A stretch of DNA of 64,000 bases from Methyloligella halotolerans (GTDB lineage: Bacteria; Pseudomonadota; Alphaproteobacteria; Rhizobiales; Methyloligellaceae): contig NZ_MASI01000010.1 of assembly GCF_001708935.1 (NCBI RefSeq), positions 23,205 to 87,204 on the forward strand. The letters are read 5' to 3'. How positions within the stretch are numbered: position 1 is the stretch's first letter; each line of letters opens with the position of its first letter. The notes under the pieces are model-generated. The model was given only the letters and a program-made list of their open reading frames with translations. It made no database searches and was not told where the DNA came from. Shown in pieces: positions 36,549 through 45,788 of this stretch. Made by a program: the position numbers and the translations under genes.

Positions 36549-36772
36549 TAGGCCGCTCCTCCTTTTGTGGACTCGGCCTTCTCCTTGCGAATGCGGATGA
36601 CAAGGCGTCCGTCATTGCTGGTCGGCACGAAGTCGAGACTGAGGTTCAGACCTTGCCCGTCCTCATGGATCCAGGCGGCGCCGATCTTGGTCCAGAAGGC
36701 GTTCTTGCCCTCGCCGCGCACGTGGCAAATGTCGTGCGTAGGTGTGCGGTTGGTGGTTTGCTGATTGGCCAT
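36548..36772 (-). CDS. Conserved small protein, 74 residues, unknown
   Basis: Sequence runs MANQQTTNRTPTHDICHVRG then EGKNAFWTKIGAAWIHEDGQGLNLSLDFVP. Similar small proteins with a FWTxIGAAWxHxDGxG core are recalled from alphaproteobacterial plasmids and islands, none with known function. CAGGAGATAG precedes the ATG. It is the first gene of a three-gene coupled set ending in the methyltransferase. The core suggests a small beta-rich fold. Confidence 0.7.
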   Translation of the reverse strand: MANQQTTNRTPTHDICHVRGEGKNAFWTKIGAAWIHEDGQGLNLSLDFVPTSNDGRLVIRIRKEKAESTKGGAA

Positions 36773-37107
36773 GGTGGCTATCTCCTGTTTGGTTGAAGGC
36801 CACACCCGTTGCGGCCTGTCGGCGGTCAGAAGAGCCATCGGCTGGGACGGGATCGCCATAGGGGAGGGGCATCGCCCGGCTGCACGTGGCATATGCCGAG
36901 GAAGTCGGGGAAACCCCTTGGCGAGACCGTACCGTGGCTCACACCGCCCGACCTTCCTTGGCCGCAGAGGAGGGGAGCCCATCGGACGCAGGAGATATCC
37001 AAAGGAGGAGAAGTCAGCACCAGCCTGGCTGAGCCGGTGCATCGGGTTGTGCTCTCACGCGATGCAACGCATAAAGGTTGGCTTGTGCGTCAGAGCCGGG
37101 GGACGGG
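36773..37107. other. Intergenic region, no supported gene
   Basis: This 335-base gap separates two divergent genes and probably carries their promoters. A strong AAAGGAGGAGAAG (about 36999-37011) looks like a ribosome-binding site, but no convincing start codon and reading frame follows it. Open frames crossing the gap have no RBS or recognisable content. Confidence 0.4.
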
Positions 37108-37953
37108 ATGGGCTGGGAGCATATATTGAGGCGCGCAGCGTGGAATGTTGGCTACGCTGTTGGCAGCAAGATTGGTGAGACGGTCACGCGATCCCGGTCG
37201 CAATCGGAGCCACCACGAACGATGCGCCGGGTGCAGACCGCACCCGAAAATCGCGAATCAGAGACGGTCCGCTTTTCGGCGGAGCAGGCGAGGTTGGCCA
37301 ACGAGTTATCGATGCGGTTGACCATCTGGGGCAAGGCAAATCCTGAAGTGCTTTTTCGAGAATACCTCTCTGTTGCCATGGTCAACGACCCAGAGCTGAG
37401 GAATAAGAGCGAAGAGTTCCTATCCAGGGTGTACGAACGCGCGTCGGCGGATCGGATGAAGCCAATCATCCAAGAACTCCTGGTCGCTCTCAACGCTTTA
37501 CGACGGACCAAGCCTGATGTGTTTCAGCAGATGATCGCGGTCCTCGTGAAGAGTTATCCGGTACTTGGCAGTTCTCTTCCGGGCAGAGAGTACAACCCAA
37601 AATGGGAGACGCAGCGCCACGCAGAGCACAAGTCCAATTTGATGTTGCTCGTTTCGCGTTGTCCGGTGCTCTTCGCCGAAGCCTACTTCGAGCTCGTGCG
37701 TCGCTTTATGCCCGAGCTGAACGATGCCTCATCCAACGACCAACTGCGGCATTTCGAGCGGTTAGCCTCCAAACAAGAAAACTGGAGATCACTCCGCGAA
37801 ACTGTTTACGAAGGACTAAACAGCTGGATCAGACAGGATCCAAAGGGCTGCAGGCAGTTCCGTCGTGAGGTCGAGTTCATGAGGCTGAGCGTATGTGCGG
37901 CTGAGGAAGCGGGAAGGCGCGAGAAACGTCCACGCTGGGTCAGCGATCGCTGA
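37108..37953 (+). CDS. Hypothetical protein, helical, unknown
   Basis: A 281-residue protein that I cannot assign. It starts at the ATG at 37108 (GGGGGACGGG just upstream) with MGWEHILRRAAWNVGYAVGS, a Gly-rich opening like a short membrane-proximal helix, then a Ser/Arg-rich linker. The remaining 220 residues are predicted all-alpha, with repeats of charged helices (KPIIQELLVALNALRRTKPDVF; SNLMLLVSRCPVLFAEAYFELVRRFMPEL). Its base composition is slightly lower in GC than the chromosome genes. Confidence 0.55.
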   Translation: MGWEHILRRAAWNVGYAVGSKIGETVTRSRSQSEPPRTMRRVQTAPENRESETVRFSAEQARLANELSMRLTIWGKANPEVLFREYLSVAMVNDPELRNKSEEFLSRVYERASADRMKPIIQELLVALNALRRTKPDVFQQMIAVLVKSYPVLGSSLPGREYNPKWETQRHAEHKSNLMLLVSRCPVLFAEAYFELVRRFMPELNDASSNDQLRHFERLASKQENWRSLRETVYEGLNSWIRQDPKGCRQFRREVEFMRLSVCAAEEAGRREKRPRWVSDR

Positions 37954-37985
37954 CCTTGGGTCGTTCTGTAAATCGGTGATCCGCG

Positions 37986-38204
37986 ATGAGCGACTATCAT
38001 TGGCCATGCCACGTATCTCAGGACGAAGACGGTACCGGCAAAACCCAAGAAGAAGCCGGGGCCCGCGCCCGCCAGGCTCTTCAGTACTTCCTTCTCTCCA
38101 GCGACGAGGAAGCGCTTTTGGCAATCGGCGTTTATCAGCATGGCGATACCGAGAGCGCCCTAACGGGCGAAATGATCCGCCTGAAGGTGGACCTGCCCGA
38201 TTAG
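37986..38204 (+). CDS. HicB-like small protein, copy 1
   Basis: A 72-residue protein, YHWPCHVSQDEDGTGKTQEEAGARARQALQ then DEEALLAIGVY. The pattern of an N-terminal strand with WPC, a GxGxTxEEA turn-helix and a C-terminal LKVDLP strand matches HicB antitoxin folds and the protein at 47600-47902. No HicA toxin is seen. The next gene encodes a small partner also duplicated near copy 2. Confidence 0.55.
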   Translation: MSDYHWPCHVSQDEDGTGKTQEEAGARARQALQYFLLSSDEEALLAIGVYQHGDTESALTGEMIRLKVDLPD

Positions 38205-38262
38205 CAGCTCTCACCTGCCGATCCCGCTTGACCGTGTTCCTATTTTGTTCTGATCTCTCGCC

Positions 38263-38457
38263 ATGCAAGAGGGGCAGGAATTCACCTTCCGGATCGAGGT
38301 TCTGGAGGATCATGGCTGGTCGGTCGAGGACGTCATGGCAGGGGCCGACCAGTTGCTCGTCGCCTACGCCGCCTTCCATGAGACGGTGAAGCAGAGACCG
38401 GGGAGGCGGGTCGTGCCCTGTCAGCGGGCGCGCATTATTGCAAAGAGTTGGGAATAG
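38263..38457 (+). CDS. Small RIEV/RPGR protein, copy 1
   Basis: A 64-residue protein (FTFRIEVLEDHGWSVEDV to RPGRRVVPCQRARIIAKSWE). It shares RIEV, a central helix with AYAAFHETVKQRPGR, and the ending R-I/V-x-AKS with the 64-residue protein at 48151-48345. It follows the HicB-like gene by 58 bases. No known function; the conserved pairing is the main clue. Confidence 0.55.
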   Translation: MQEGQEFTFRIEVLEDHGWSVEDVMAGADQLLVAYAAFHETVKQRPGRRVVPCQRARIIAKSWE

Positions 38458-38636
38458 CGGGTCCGGGGCAGCAGCCGCCATGAGGATGGAGGGGCCATCC
38501 GGTCTATTCGGCGGCGTCCCACCGAAGAGGACGTGGTATTTGACTGCGCCCGGCGCGGCGCAGCTACCGCCTTATTCGCCAACTGAATGGTGGCCCGTGA
38601 CGATTTTAGGCTGAGACCATTTCAACCACAAGATGC

Positions 38637-39011
38637 CTAATCGCTAGGCACCTTTGTTTTACGCAGCCTCGCTAACAGCGGGTCAGCGTCTTTTCGCGGT
38701 AGCTTGATCGACGTTTGTGGCAGTGGAGCAGGCGGGGATACACACGTAAGAAGTCGATCAATCGTATCGAGCGCCTGCTGCAGCGCGTGCAGCGTGCGCG
38801 GCGCATCCGCATCGAGCGCCAGATTGAACGCCCGGTCGATATCCGGCTGACACTGCGGCGGCATAGTTCCGGTGACTTCGCGGATGAAGTCCATCGTGTC
38901 GGAGACGACAGCGAGGCATTGCCGACGCAGCAATTCGTACGGTGAGCGCGACGCCATGCGGGCCAGAGCCTCAATCTGCTCGTCCAGCTCCCGGCGTCGC
39001 TCTGCAATCAT
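38637..39011 (-). CDS. Hypothetical helical protein, 124 residues
   Basis: Starting at MIAERRRELDEQIEALARMA, the protein is predicted almost entirely alpha-helical, with a Pro-rich tail ending in RLRKTKVPSD. No domain was recognised. The upstream extension to 39179 overlaps the divergent fiber gene's promoter and is not used. Shine-Dalgarno support is weak, so the gene is only probable. Confidence 0.45.
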   Translation of the reverse strand: MIAERRRELDEQIEALARMASRSPYELLRRQCLAVVSDTMDFIREVTGTMPPQCQPDIDRAFNLALDADAPRTLHALQQALDTIDRLLTCVSPPAPLPQTSIKLPRKDADPLLARLRKTKVPSD

Positions 39012-39096
39012 GCGTTCAGGATAGCACAAGAATTGCGCAGCGCAGTTGAGGGCGGCTGAGCAACCTGCGAAAGTTACCCGTAAGCAAATCAAAACA

Positions 39097-42000
39097 ATGA
39101 AATCGCTCGCGCCCGTTCGTCTGCTCGGCCTGGTGGTCTGGCTGGCGGCATGGAGTGCCGTCGCTGTGGCCGACTGCACCAGTCCCGACGGCCAGGAAGG
39201 GACGATCGACTACAACTCTACTACGCATCAGTTCGAGTATTGCGACCAGGCTGACAGCTGGCAGCCGCTTGGCGGCTCTGCCGCGCCTGCTGACCGTATC
39301 ACCTCGGGCACCCTCACGGTTACCGCGAACAGTGCAACCAGCATCGTCAGCCTTAGCGCTGCCGGAAGCACCTGGGGCTACCTCGGCAACGCGGTGAGCT
39401 ATCTGCCGACCATCTCGGCAACGAGCGTCCGCAGCCGTCATGTCTCGTCGAGCTATGTGCAGCTGACCAGCGCCACCACGACGCTGACCTGCAATGCCGG
39501 CGCGACCGGCACCATGCGCTACACCAGCGGTACGATGCAGGTATGCGATGGCTCCAGCTGGGGCAATATCGGCATCGGCATTCCCACCGGCACCATTGCC
39601 GCCTTCGCGGCTTCCAGCTGCCCCACAGGCTGGAGCGAATACACGCCGGCGCGTGGCCGCTTCCTGCGGGGGATTGACAACGGGGCGGGGAATGACCCGG
39701 AGGGCGCGCGGACCCCAGGAGGCAGCCAGGAAGACGCTGCGCCGAATATTACGGGCGGGCTGGGCATTGATGGCTACATATTCGCCGCCACGGGCGCCTT
39801 TACGACGCTCTCAGATGCACAAGGCGGAAATATAGCGAACTCTTCTTTAACGCGCAGGGTATCGTTTGATGCCTCTGCTTCTAACGCCAAATACGGTGCA
39901 GCGAACGAAATCCGGCCAAAGAACGTCGCCGTCACCTTCTGCCGATACGCCGGCTTTCAAAGCCAGTTGCAGACCGGCGTGGCGACCCTCGCCAGCCTCA
40001 GCGATGTGACCATCGGTGGCGTAACGGCGGGCCAGTCACTGGTCTTCAATGGCGCCAGCTGGGTGCCGAGCACGACTAGCAGCGGTGGTGGCTTCGATGA
40101 TTTGAGTGATGTCGACACTACGGGCGCGACGGCCGGGGACGTCATTCGCTTCGACGGTTCGGGTTGGGTCGTAAGCACAACAGGCGATGACACCGCCCTT
40201 GGCGACCGCATCACCTCCGGCACGCTGGCGGTGACGGCGGTCAGCGAGACCGGCCTCATCAACCTCTCCAGCAACGGCACCACGTGGGGTTACCTCGCAG
40301 TGCGGTAAGCTATCTGCCGACTATCTCGGCGACGAGCGTCCGCAGCCGGCATGTCTCGTCGAGCTACGTACAGCTGACCAGCGCGACCACCACGCTACCT
40401 TGTAATACCGGCGCGACCGGCACCATGCGCTACACCAGCGGCACGATGCAGGTTTGCGATGGCTCCAGCTGGGGCAATATCGGCATCGGCGTTCCCACCG
40501 GCACTATTGCTGCGTTCGCGGCGTCCAGCTGCCCAATTGGCTGGAGCGAATACACGCCGGCCCGTGGCCGCTTCTTGCGGGGGATCGATAATGGCGCGGG
40601 GAATGACCCGGATGGAACACGGACCCCGGGTGGCGCACAAGGCGATGCTGCGCCCGACATTTCCGGTCAGTTTGAGATCGCGCGCACATCAGCAAATAGC
40701 GTCATTGGTCCTAGAAACCCTGCCGGTGCATTTTCCAGTGGTGGTGGAGGGACAGCTGAGTCCTTCTCAGTTCAACATTCAGGGACAGGACAAACTTCAG
40801 TCGTCGCCGCTTTCAGAGCCTCTGGTTCTAACTCCAAATATGGAGCGGCGGATGAAATCCGGCCAAAGAACGTCGCTGTCACCTTCTGCCAATACGCCGG
40901 CTTTCAAAGCCAGCTGCAGACTGGCGTGGCGATCCTCGCCAGTCTCAGCGATGTCAGCATCGGCGGGGCAAGCAGCGGCCAAGCCTTGGTGTTCGACGGC
41001 GCGAGCTGGGTGCCAAGCACGACCAGCAGTGTTGGCGGGTTCGATGATCTCAGCGATGTCGATACCTCGGGCGCAACGGCTGGCGACCTCATTCGCTTTG
41101 ACGGCTCGGGCTGGGTGGTCAGCACAACCGGCGACAGCACTGCCCTTGGCGACCGCATTACCTCCGGCACGCTGGCGGTAACGACAAACAGCGCCACCAG
41201 CATCATCAGCCTCAGCACCGGCGGCACGACTTGGGGGTATCTTGGCAGTGGCGGGAGCTATCTGCCGACCCTCACCACGGGAAGGGTCAGCGCCACCACC
41301 ATCTCATCCACCTATGTGCAATTCACCAGTGCGGCCACGACACGGACTTGTAACACCGGCGCAACCGGCACCATGCGTTACACCAGCGGCACCATGCAGG
41401 TGTGCGATGGCTCCAATTGGGGCAATATCGGCATTGGCGTTCCCACCGGCACCATCGCCGCCTTCGCGGCGTCCAGCTGCCCAGCTGGCTGGAGTGAGTA
41501 CCAAGCTGCTCGCGGCCGCTTCCTGCGGGGGATTGATAACGGAGCGGGGAATGATCCGGATGGAACGCGGTCGCCGGGCGACCCGCAAGGAGACGAGTTT
41601 AAGGCACACACGCATTATAATGACGGCGGCAACGACAACGCTGTATACCGCTATTGGAGTGCGAGCTCTCGGGGTGGCTGGAGAGAGTTAGGAGGCGACG
41701 AAACCCGCCCCAAAAACGTGGCTGTCACCTTCTGCCAATATGCCGGCTTCCAAAGCCAGCTGCAGACAGGCGTTGCGACCCTCGCCAGCCTGAGCGACGT
41801 GAGCATCGGTGATGCAAGCAGCGGGCAAGCCTTGGTGTTCGATGGGGCAAGCTGGATCCCTAGCACGACGCTCGGCGGGACAACCGCCGCAAGCAGCACC
41901 GGAGCCATCCAGTTCAAAGCCGCCGCCGGCGGCCTCGGGGGGGACACCTCCAACTTCTTCTGGGACAATGCGAACAAACGTCTTGGTCTCGGCACAGACG

Positions 42001-42578
42001 AACCGGACCACACTCTGGATGTCGTGACCTCGGACACGTCGAGCTATGCCGCGCGCGTCGCCAATACCGGCAATGCGACCACGGCGCATGGACTGCAAGT
42101 CGTCGCCGGCGTCGATGGTACCGGTAGCGGCGCGATGCTGATCCAGTTCACGCGGCCGGACGGCACGGTCCTCGGCTCGCTCAGCCAGTCCGGCGCCAAT
42201 ACGATGGTTTACACCGCTGTCTCCGACAGGCGCACGAAGGCGGATATCGTCGAGACCCGCTTCGGACTCGAAGACCTGATGAAGGTGCAGGTTCGCGACT
42301 TCACCTATCGGTCCGACCCATCCCACACCGTGCAAACCGGCTTCATCGCCCAGGAGCTTCAAGAGGTGTTCCCGGAAGCCGTCGCCACCAACGGCGATGA
42401 CGGCCAAGCGCCGCTGCAGAAGGACGCGCAGCCCTGGTCGGTCGATTACGGCCGGCTGACGCCGCTCCTGGTACAGGCGGTCCAAGATTTGAAAGCGGCC
42501 AACGACCAACAGGCGATGGAGCTTGAACAGCTGCGACAGGAACTTCGCCAGCTGAGAGAAGATCGAGCCGTCCGCTAA
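39097..42578 (+). pseudogene. Giant secreted tail-collar repeat protein with endosialidase-type chaperone domain, frameshifted
   Basis: A signal peptide (MKSLAPVRLLGLVVWLAAWS..AVA) is followed by three copies of a module of about 310 residues. Each contains TMRYTSGTMQVCDGS, WGNIGIG, PTGTIAAFAASSCP.GWSEY, RGRFLRGIDNGAGNDP and EIRPKNVAVTFC, resembling phage tail-collar domains. The C-terminus has a peptidase S74-type intramolecular chaperone domain (SDRRTKADIVETRFGLEDL to a Leu/Gln coiled coil). A stop at 40306-40308 arises because one G is missing at 40297; comparison with the first module restores the frame. About 1160 residues when joined. Probably a trimeric surface fiber or adhesin. Confidence 0.8.
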
Positions 42579-42614
42579 AGGCTTGATTACCGCTAAGGCG
42601 CTACAGCTATCCGT

Positions 42615-43169
42615 ATGGGCAGAGTGATCCGAAGGGACTTCAGGAAGAAGGGGCGGAATACCCGTCCGACTGTTCGCCGCCAAAGACACGGCCCACGGAT
42701 GAGCCTTCAGGCCGTGTCTCTCCTGCTCATCCTGATTGGCCTGAGTGCTGGAGCGGTATGGCTCATGTTCAGCTCCCGCCAGATTGAGATTGGACACCGG
42801 GGTAAGTCGGCGAGCATCACAGTCCTCGATGGAGATACTGTCGAGACCTCTGAGGGCGTTTTCAGACTCGTCGGGTTCAACACACCGGAAATCCACGGCG
42901 ACTGCTCTGAAGAGCGTGCGCTTGCGCGTCGAGCTCGTGACCGGCTTCGGGCTCTGGTTACAGCGGGCTCTACCAACCTGCGCCGCGTCCCGTGCGCCTG
43001 CCCACCGGGCACGGAAGGGACACGAAGCTGCAACTTCGGCCGCTTCTGCGGTGTGCTTACCGTCAACGGCCGTAGGGCAGGCGACATATTGATCGGGGAG
43101 GGGCTTGCCGAGCCCTATTTCTGTCGCGACAGGTCTTGCCCTTCGCGTCGAGACTGGTGTGGGGACTAG
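42615..43169 (+). CDS. Membrane-anchored thermonuclease (SNase) family protein
   Basis: A 184-residue protein. An arginine-rich start is followed by one membrane helix (LQAVSLLLILIGLSAGAVWLMF), then a staphylococcal-nuclease-like domain: ITVLDGDTV, RLVGFNTPEIHGDC, ERALARRARDRLR and GRRAGDILIGEGLAEPY. Those segments include the usual Arg/Glu catalytic area. Eight Cys residues in the C-terminal half are unusual and suggest disulfides in the periplasm. It follows the fiber gene by 36 bases. Confidence 0.8.
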   Translation: MGRVIRRDFRKKGRNTRPTVRRQRHGPRMSLQAVSLLLILIGLSAGAVWLMFSSRQIEIGHRGKSASITVLDGDTVETSEGVFRLVGFNTPEIHGDCSEERALARRARDRLRALVTAGSTNLRRVPCACPPGTEGTRSCNFGRFCGVLTVNGRRAGDILIGEGLAEPYFCRDRSCPSRRDWCGD

Positions 43170-43427
43170 ACGATTTAGAGTCGCCTAATCTGCCGCCAAT
43201 TGATCTGCGAGCTTGATTATCGAGCCTTGCAAGCCCGGGATGCGGAGGCGTGTCAATTAGAAGTGGTTGAGCATCAAAGTAGCTCGGTATAGTCGAGAGT
43301 CGGCCTTGTCCGGAACATGGCTGCTGGCCGCCGAAAGCCTACGAGGGCGAGACGACCAACGTCGGCATGGCCTAATGCGGTCCAACAATGGTCTCGAATA
43401 GATTCGCAAGGATGGATTCGTTTAATT
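43170..43427. other. Intergenic region, nothing recognised
   Basis: 258 bases between the nuclease stop and the convergent MarR stop. Lower GC than the flanks. No hairpin with a U-tract or coding signal was seen. Confidence 0.4.
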
Positions 43428-43829
43428 CTACATCGCGTCTAAAAGCCGTTGGAGCAGGGGTCGCAAGCGGCGTAGTTCCGCGCGATGCGCTGCAGAAAGG
43501 GAGGCCAGGATAGAGCGAGCTTGGGCCGTCAGACTAATTCTGACCTCTCGCCGATCGCAGTTGCCGGGTCGACGCTCAATGTATCCGCGTTCGGCAAGTC
43601 TTGTAGTTAACTCGGACGCGCTATGGGGCTTAAGCAGTAGCTGATCTGCAAGGTCGCCGATGTGAATATCACCTCCCTCTGACGCCCGAATTATGAGCAG
43701 GGCTTGATGCTGTTGGACCGTCAATCCAGCAGATCGCGCCGCCTGTTCAGAGAATTGCAGAAAACGACGGATCTCAAAACGGAATCTCGCGAGGACCGCA
43801 TAGTCTTCATCATCAAGTTCTTCCATCAT
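43428..43829 (-). CDS. MarR family transcriptional regulator
   Basis: A 133-residue winged-helix regulator. The recognition region QALLIIRASEGGDIHIGDLADQLLLKPHSASELTTRLAERGYIERR and the wing (GNCDRREVRISLT) are clear. The start is the ATG at 43829 (or 43826); the longer frame to 43907 would run through the divergent promoter and operator. It is divergent from the ClC channel gene, and a 19-bp palindrome between them is its likely operator. Confidence 0.9.
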   Translation of the reverse strand: MMEELDDEDYAVLARFRFEIRRFLQFSEQAARSAGLTVQQHQALLIIRASEGGDIHIGDLADQLLLKPHSASELTTRLAERGYIERRPGNCDRREVRISLTAQARSILASLSAAHRAELRRLRPLLQRLLDAM

Positions 43830-43846
43830 GACCCATAAGCTTGCTT

Positions 43847-43865
43847 TATGTCGTAACACGATATA
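43847..43865. promoter_or_regulatory. Putative MarR operator
   Basis: A near-perfect palindrome TATGTCGT-AAC-ACGATATA (7 of 8 positions paired) lies 17 bases upstream of the MarR start and 28 before the ClC start. Its size and divergent position fit a MarR dimer site. Binding is inferred. Confidence 0.65.
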
Positions 43866-43893
43866 GATGGCGTTCTGGCTTTCGGGTGAAAAT

Positions 43894-45660
43894 ATGATCG
43901 AAGACAAGCGCGCCAGGTCCTCACACTCCGCCCCTCGACGTATACACCTTGCGGATCACACTGCTGACGGTCGCATGGTGATACTTGCGATTATGGCTTT
44001 AGTGACGGGGGCTGGGGGGGCGATCGCCGCATGGGCATTGCTGCATCTGATCGCATTCGTGATCAACCTGTTTTGGTTTCAGAGGGTGTCAGCAGAGCCG
44101 GCAATGATTATCGACGCCGCTACCGGCCCCGTGATGGTTCTCGCGCCAGTTGTCGGCAGCGTGATTGTCGGTCTGATGGCACGCTTCGGTTCTGAGAAGA
44201 TCAGGGGCCACGGAATTCCTGAAGCGATCGAAGCCATCCTTTATGGGGAAAGTAAGCTCTCCTTGCGGGTTGCAGTTCTTAAGCCGGTTTCTTCAGCGAT
44301 TTCGATCGGATCGGGCGGGCCCTTCGGGGCAGAGGGGCCGATCATCATGACTGGCGGCGCGATCGGATCCTTGTTCGCCCAGTGTTTTCGCCTCTCGGCC
44401 GCAGAACGCAAGACTCTGCTCGTTGCCGGTGCGGCAGCGGGGATGACTGCAATTTTCGGCACCCCGGCCGCCGCGATCCTGCTCGCCATCGAGGTGATGC
44501 TGTTCGAATGGAAGCCGCGCAGTTTTGTTCCTGTCATCGTCAGTGTGCTGACAGCATTCGCCTGGCGGCCATTTTTGGTCGGGACCGGTTCGCTGTTTCC
44601 GTTTGAAGGAATGCTTTCTGGTGGAGCATCGGGTTTGCTGTTGGCGGCAATCTTCGGTGCGTTCGCCGGCGCGCTCGCCTGTGTTCTGTCGGTAGCACTT
44701 TATCGCATTGAGGACGGGTTTCACCGCCTGCCCGTTCACTGGATGTGGTGGCCGGCGCTAGGCGCGATTGTGGTCGGGCTCGGGGGCTTGATCGATGCAC
44801 GCGTCCTTGGCGCCGGCTATGCCACCATCCAGGATCTACTCGACGGGGATTTGGCGATCGATGCGATGATTGTCCTGCTCGGGCTCAAGGCGGTTGTTTG
44901 GCTGGTGGCACTGGGATCGGGTACGTCAGGGGGTGTATTAGCGCCATTGCTGATCATGGGGGGCGCCCTCGGCGGTATCGCAGGACATTGGTTGCCAGGT
45001 GGTAGCGGCCCCTGGGCAATGGTTGGGATGGCTGGCGTGATGAGCGCTGCAATGCGCGCGCCATTGACGTCGGCAATTTTCGCCGTCGAGTTGACCGGAC
45101 ATTTCGTTGCTCTGCCGACAACCATCGCCGCGTCCGGTGCGGCATTTTCGGTCGCAGTTCTTGTTCTCAGGCGCTCCATCTTGACCGAAAAGATTTCGCG
45201 GCGCGGTCGGCACATCAGCCAGGAGTTCTCGGTCGATCCGCTTGCATTAGGGATGGCCGGCGATCTGATGACGCCGACTCCGGACATTCTTAGCGCGAAG
45301 ATGCCGATTAACGAGGCGGTCAGGTTTTTCGAGATTGAGGCCAGTCATCGTAGCTATCCGGTAGTTGATGGTCAGGGCATTCCCATAGGGTTGGTCTCGC
45401 GTGCTGATGCGCTCCTCTGGCAGCAAAATGGTGGGTGTGATGTAACCACACTTGGCGAGAAGCTATCCGATTGCTCACTTCCCCTTGTGACGCCGAACAC
45501 ACCGGCTGATCTCGTTGCAAAGCTGATGATCTCTGAAGACGCCGGACGCATCTGTGTCGTGTCACCCGACGACGGTAGGCTGATAGGCATAGTTGCCCGG
45601 CGCGATTTGCTCCGTTCACGGGCGATCATGCTTGAAGGCGAAATGGAGCGGTCTCGTTGA
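43894..45660 (+). CDS. clcA: ClC-family chloride channel/antiporter with CBS domains
   Basis: A 588-residue membrane protein. The anion-pathway motif is GSGGPFGAEGPI, whose Glu corresponds to the gating glutamate. Other pore elements include GTSGGVLAPLLIMGGALGG. A C-terminal pair of CBS domains (MTPTPDILSAKMPINEAVRFFE and NTPADLVAKLMISEDAGRICVV) suggests nucleotide regulation. The ATG at 43894 is preferred over 43867, which abuts the operator. The divergent MarR gene probably controls it. Confidence 0.93.
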   Translation: MIEDKRARSSHSAPRRIHLADHTADGRMVILAIMALVTGAGGAIAAWALLHLIAFVINLFWFQRVSAEPAMIIDAATGPVMVLAPVVGSVIVGLMARFGSEKIRGHGIPEAIEAILYGESKLSLRVAVLKPVSSAISIGSGGPFGAEGPIIMTGGAIGSLFAQCFRLSAAERKTLLVAGAAAGMTAIFGTPAAAILLAIEVMLFEWKPRSFVPVIVSVLTAFAWRPFLVGTGSLFPFEGMLSGGASGLLLAAIFGAFAGALACVLSVALYRIEDGFHRLPVHWMWWPALGAIVVGLGGLIDARVLGAGYATIQDLLDGDLAIDAMIVLLGLKAVVWLVALGSGTSGGVLAPLLIMGGALGGIAGHWLPGGSGPWAMVGMAGVMSAAMRAPLTSAIFAVELTGHFVALPTTIAASGAAFSVAVLVLRRSILTEKISRRGRHISQEFSVDPLALGMAGDLMTPTPDILSAKMPINEAVRFFEIEASHRSYPVVDGQGIPIGLVSRADALLWQQNGGCDVTTLGEKLSDCSLPLVTPNTPADLVAKLMISEDAGRICVVSPDDGRLIGIVARRDLLRSRAIMLEGEMERSR

Positions 45661-45661
45661 G

Positions 45662-45679
45662 TTGGCAGAGAATTGCCAA
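45662..45679. terminator. Short hairpin after clcA
   Basis: TTGGCA / TGCCAA with a six-base loop directly after the clcA stop. The stem is only 6 bp and no T-run follows, so terminator function is weakly supported. Confidence 0.3.
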
Positions 45680-45788
45680 GCGCGTCTCTCGTTGTTGCGG
45701 CGTGGTAGCACCGCTGAATTTTTGCGTTGCAAATGCGAATCAACGTTCCGCTTTGCAGCTCTAAGCGGTGAACAAGAAATAAATTCTG

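Noticed and set aside
39097..42578. Intact prophage
   Set aside because: Only collar-like modules and a chaperone domain are present, with a Sec signal peptide; no capsid, terminase or tail genes nearby.
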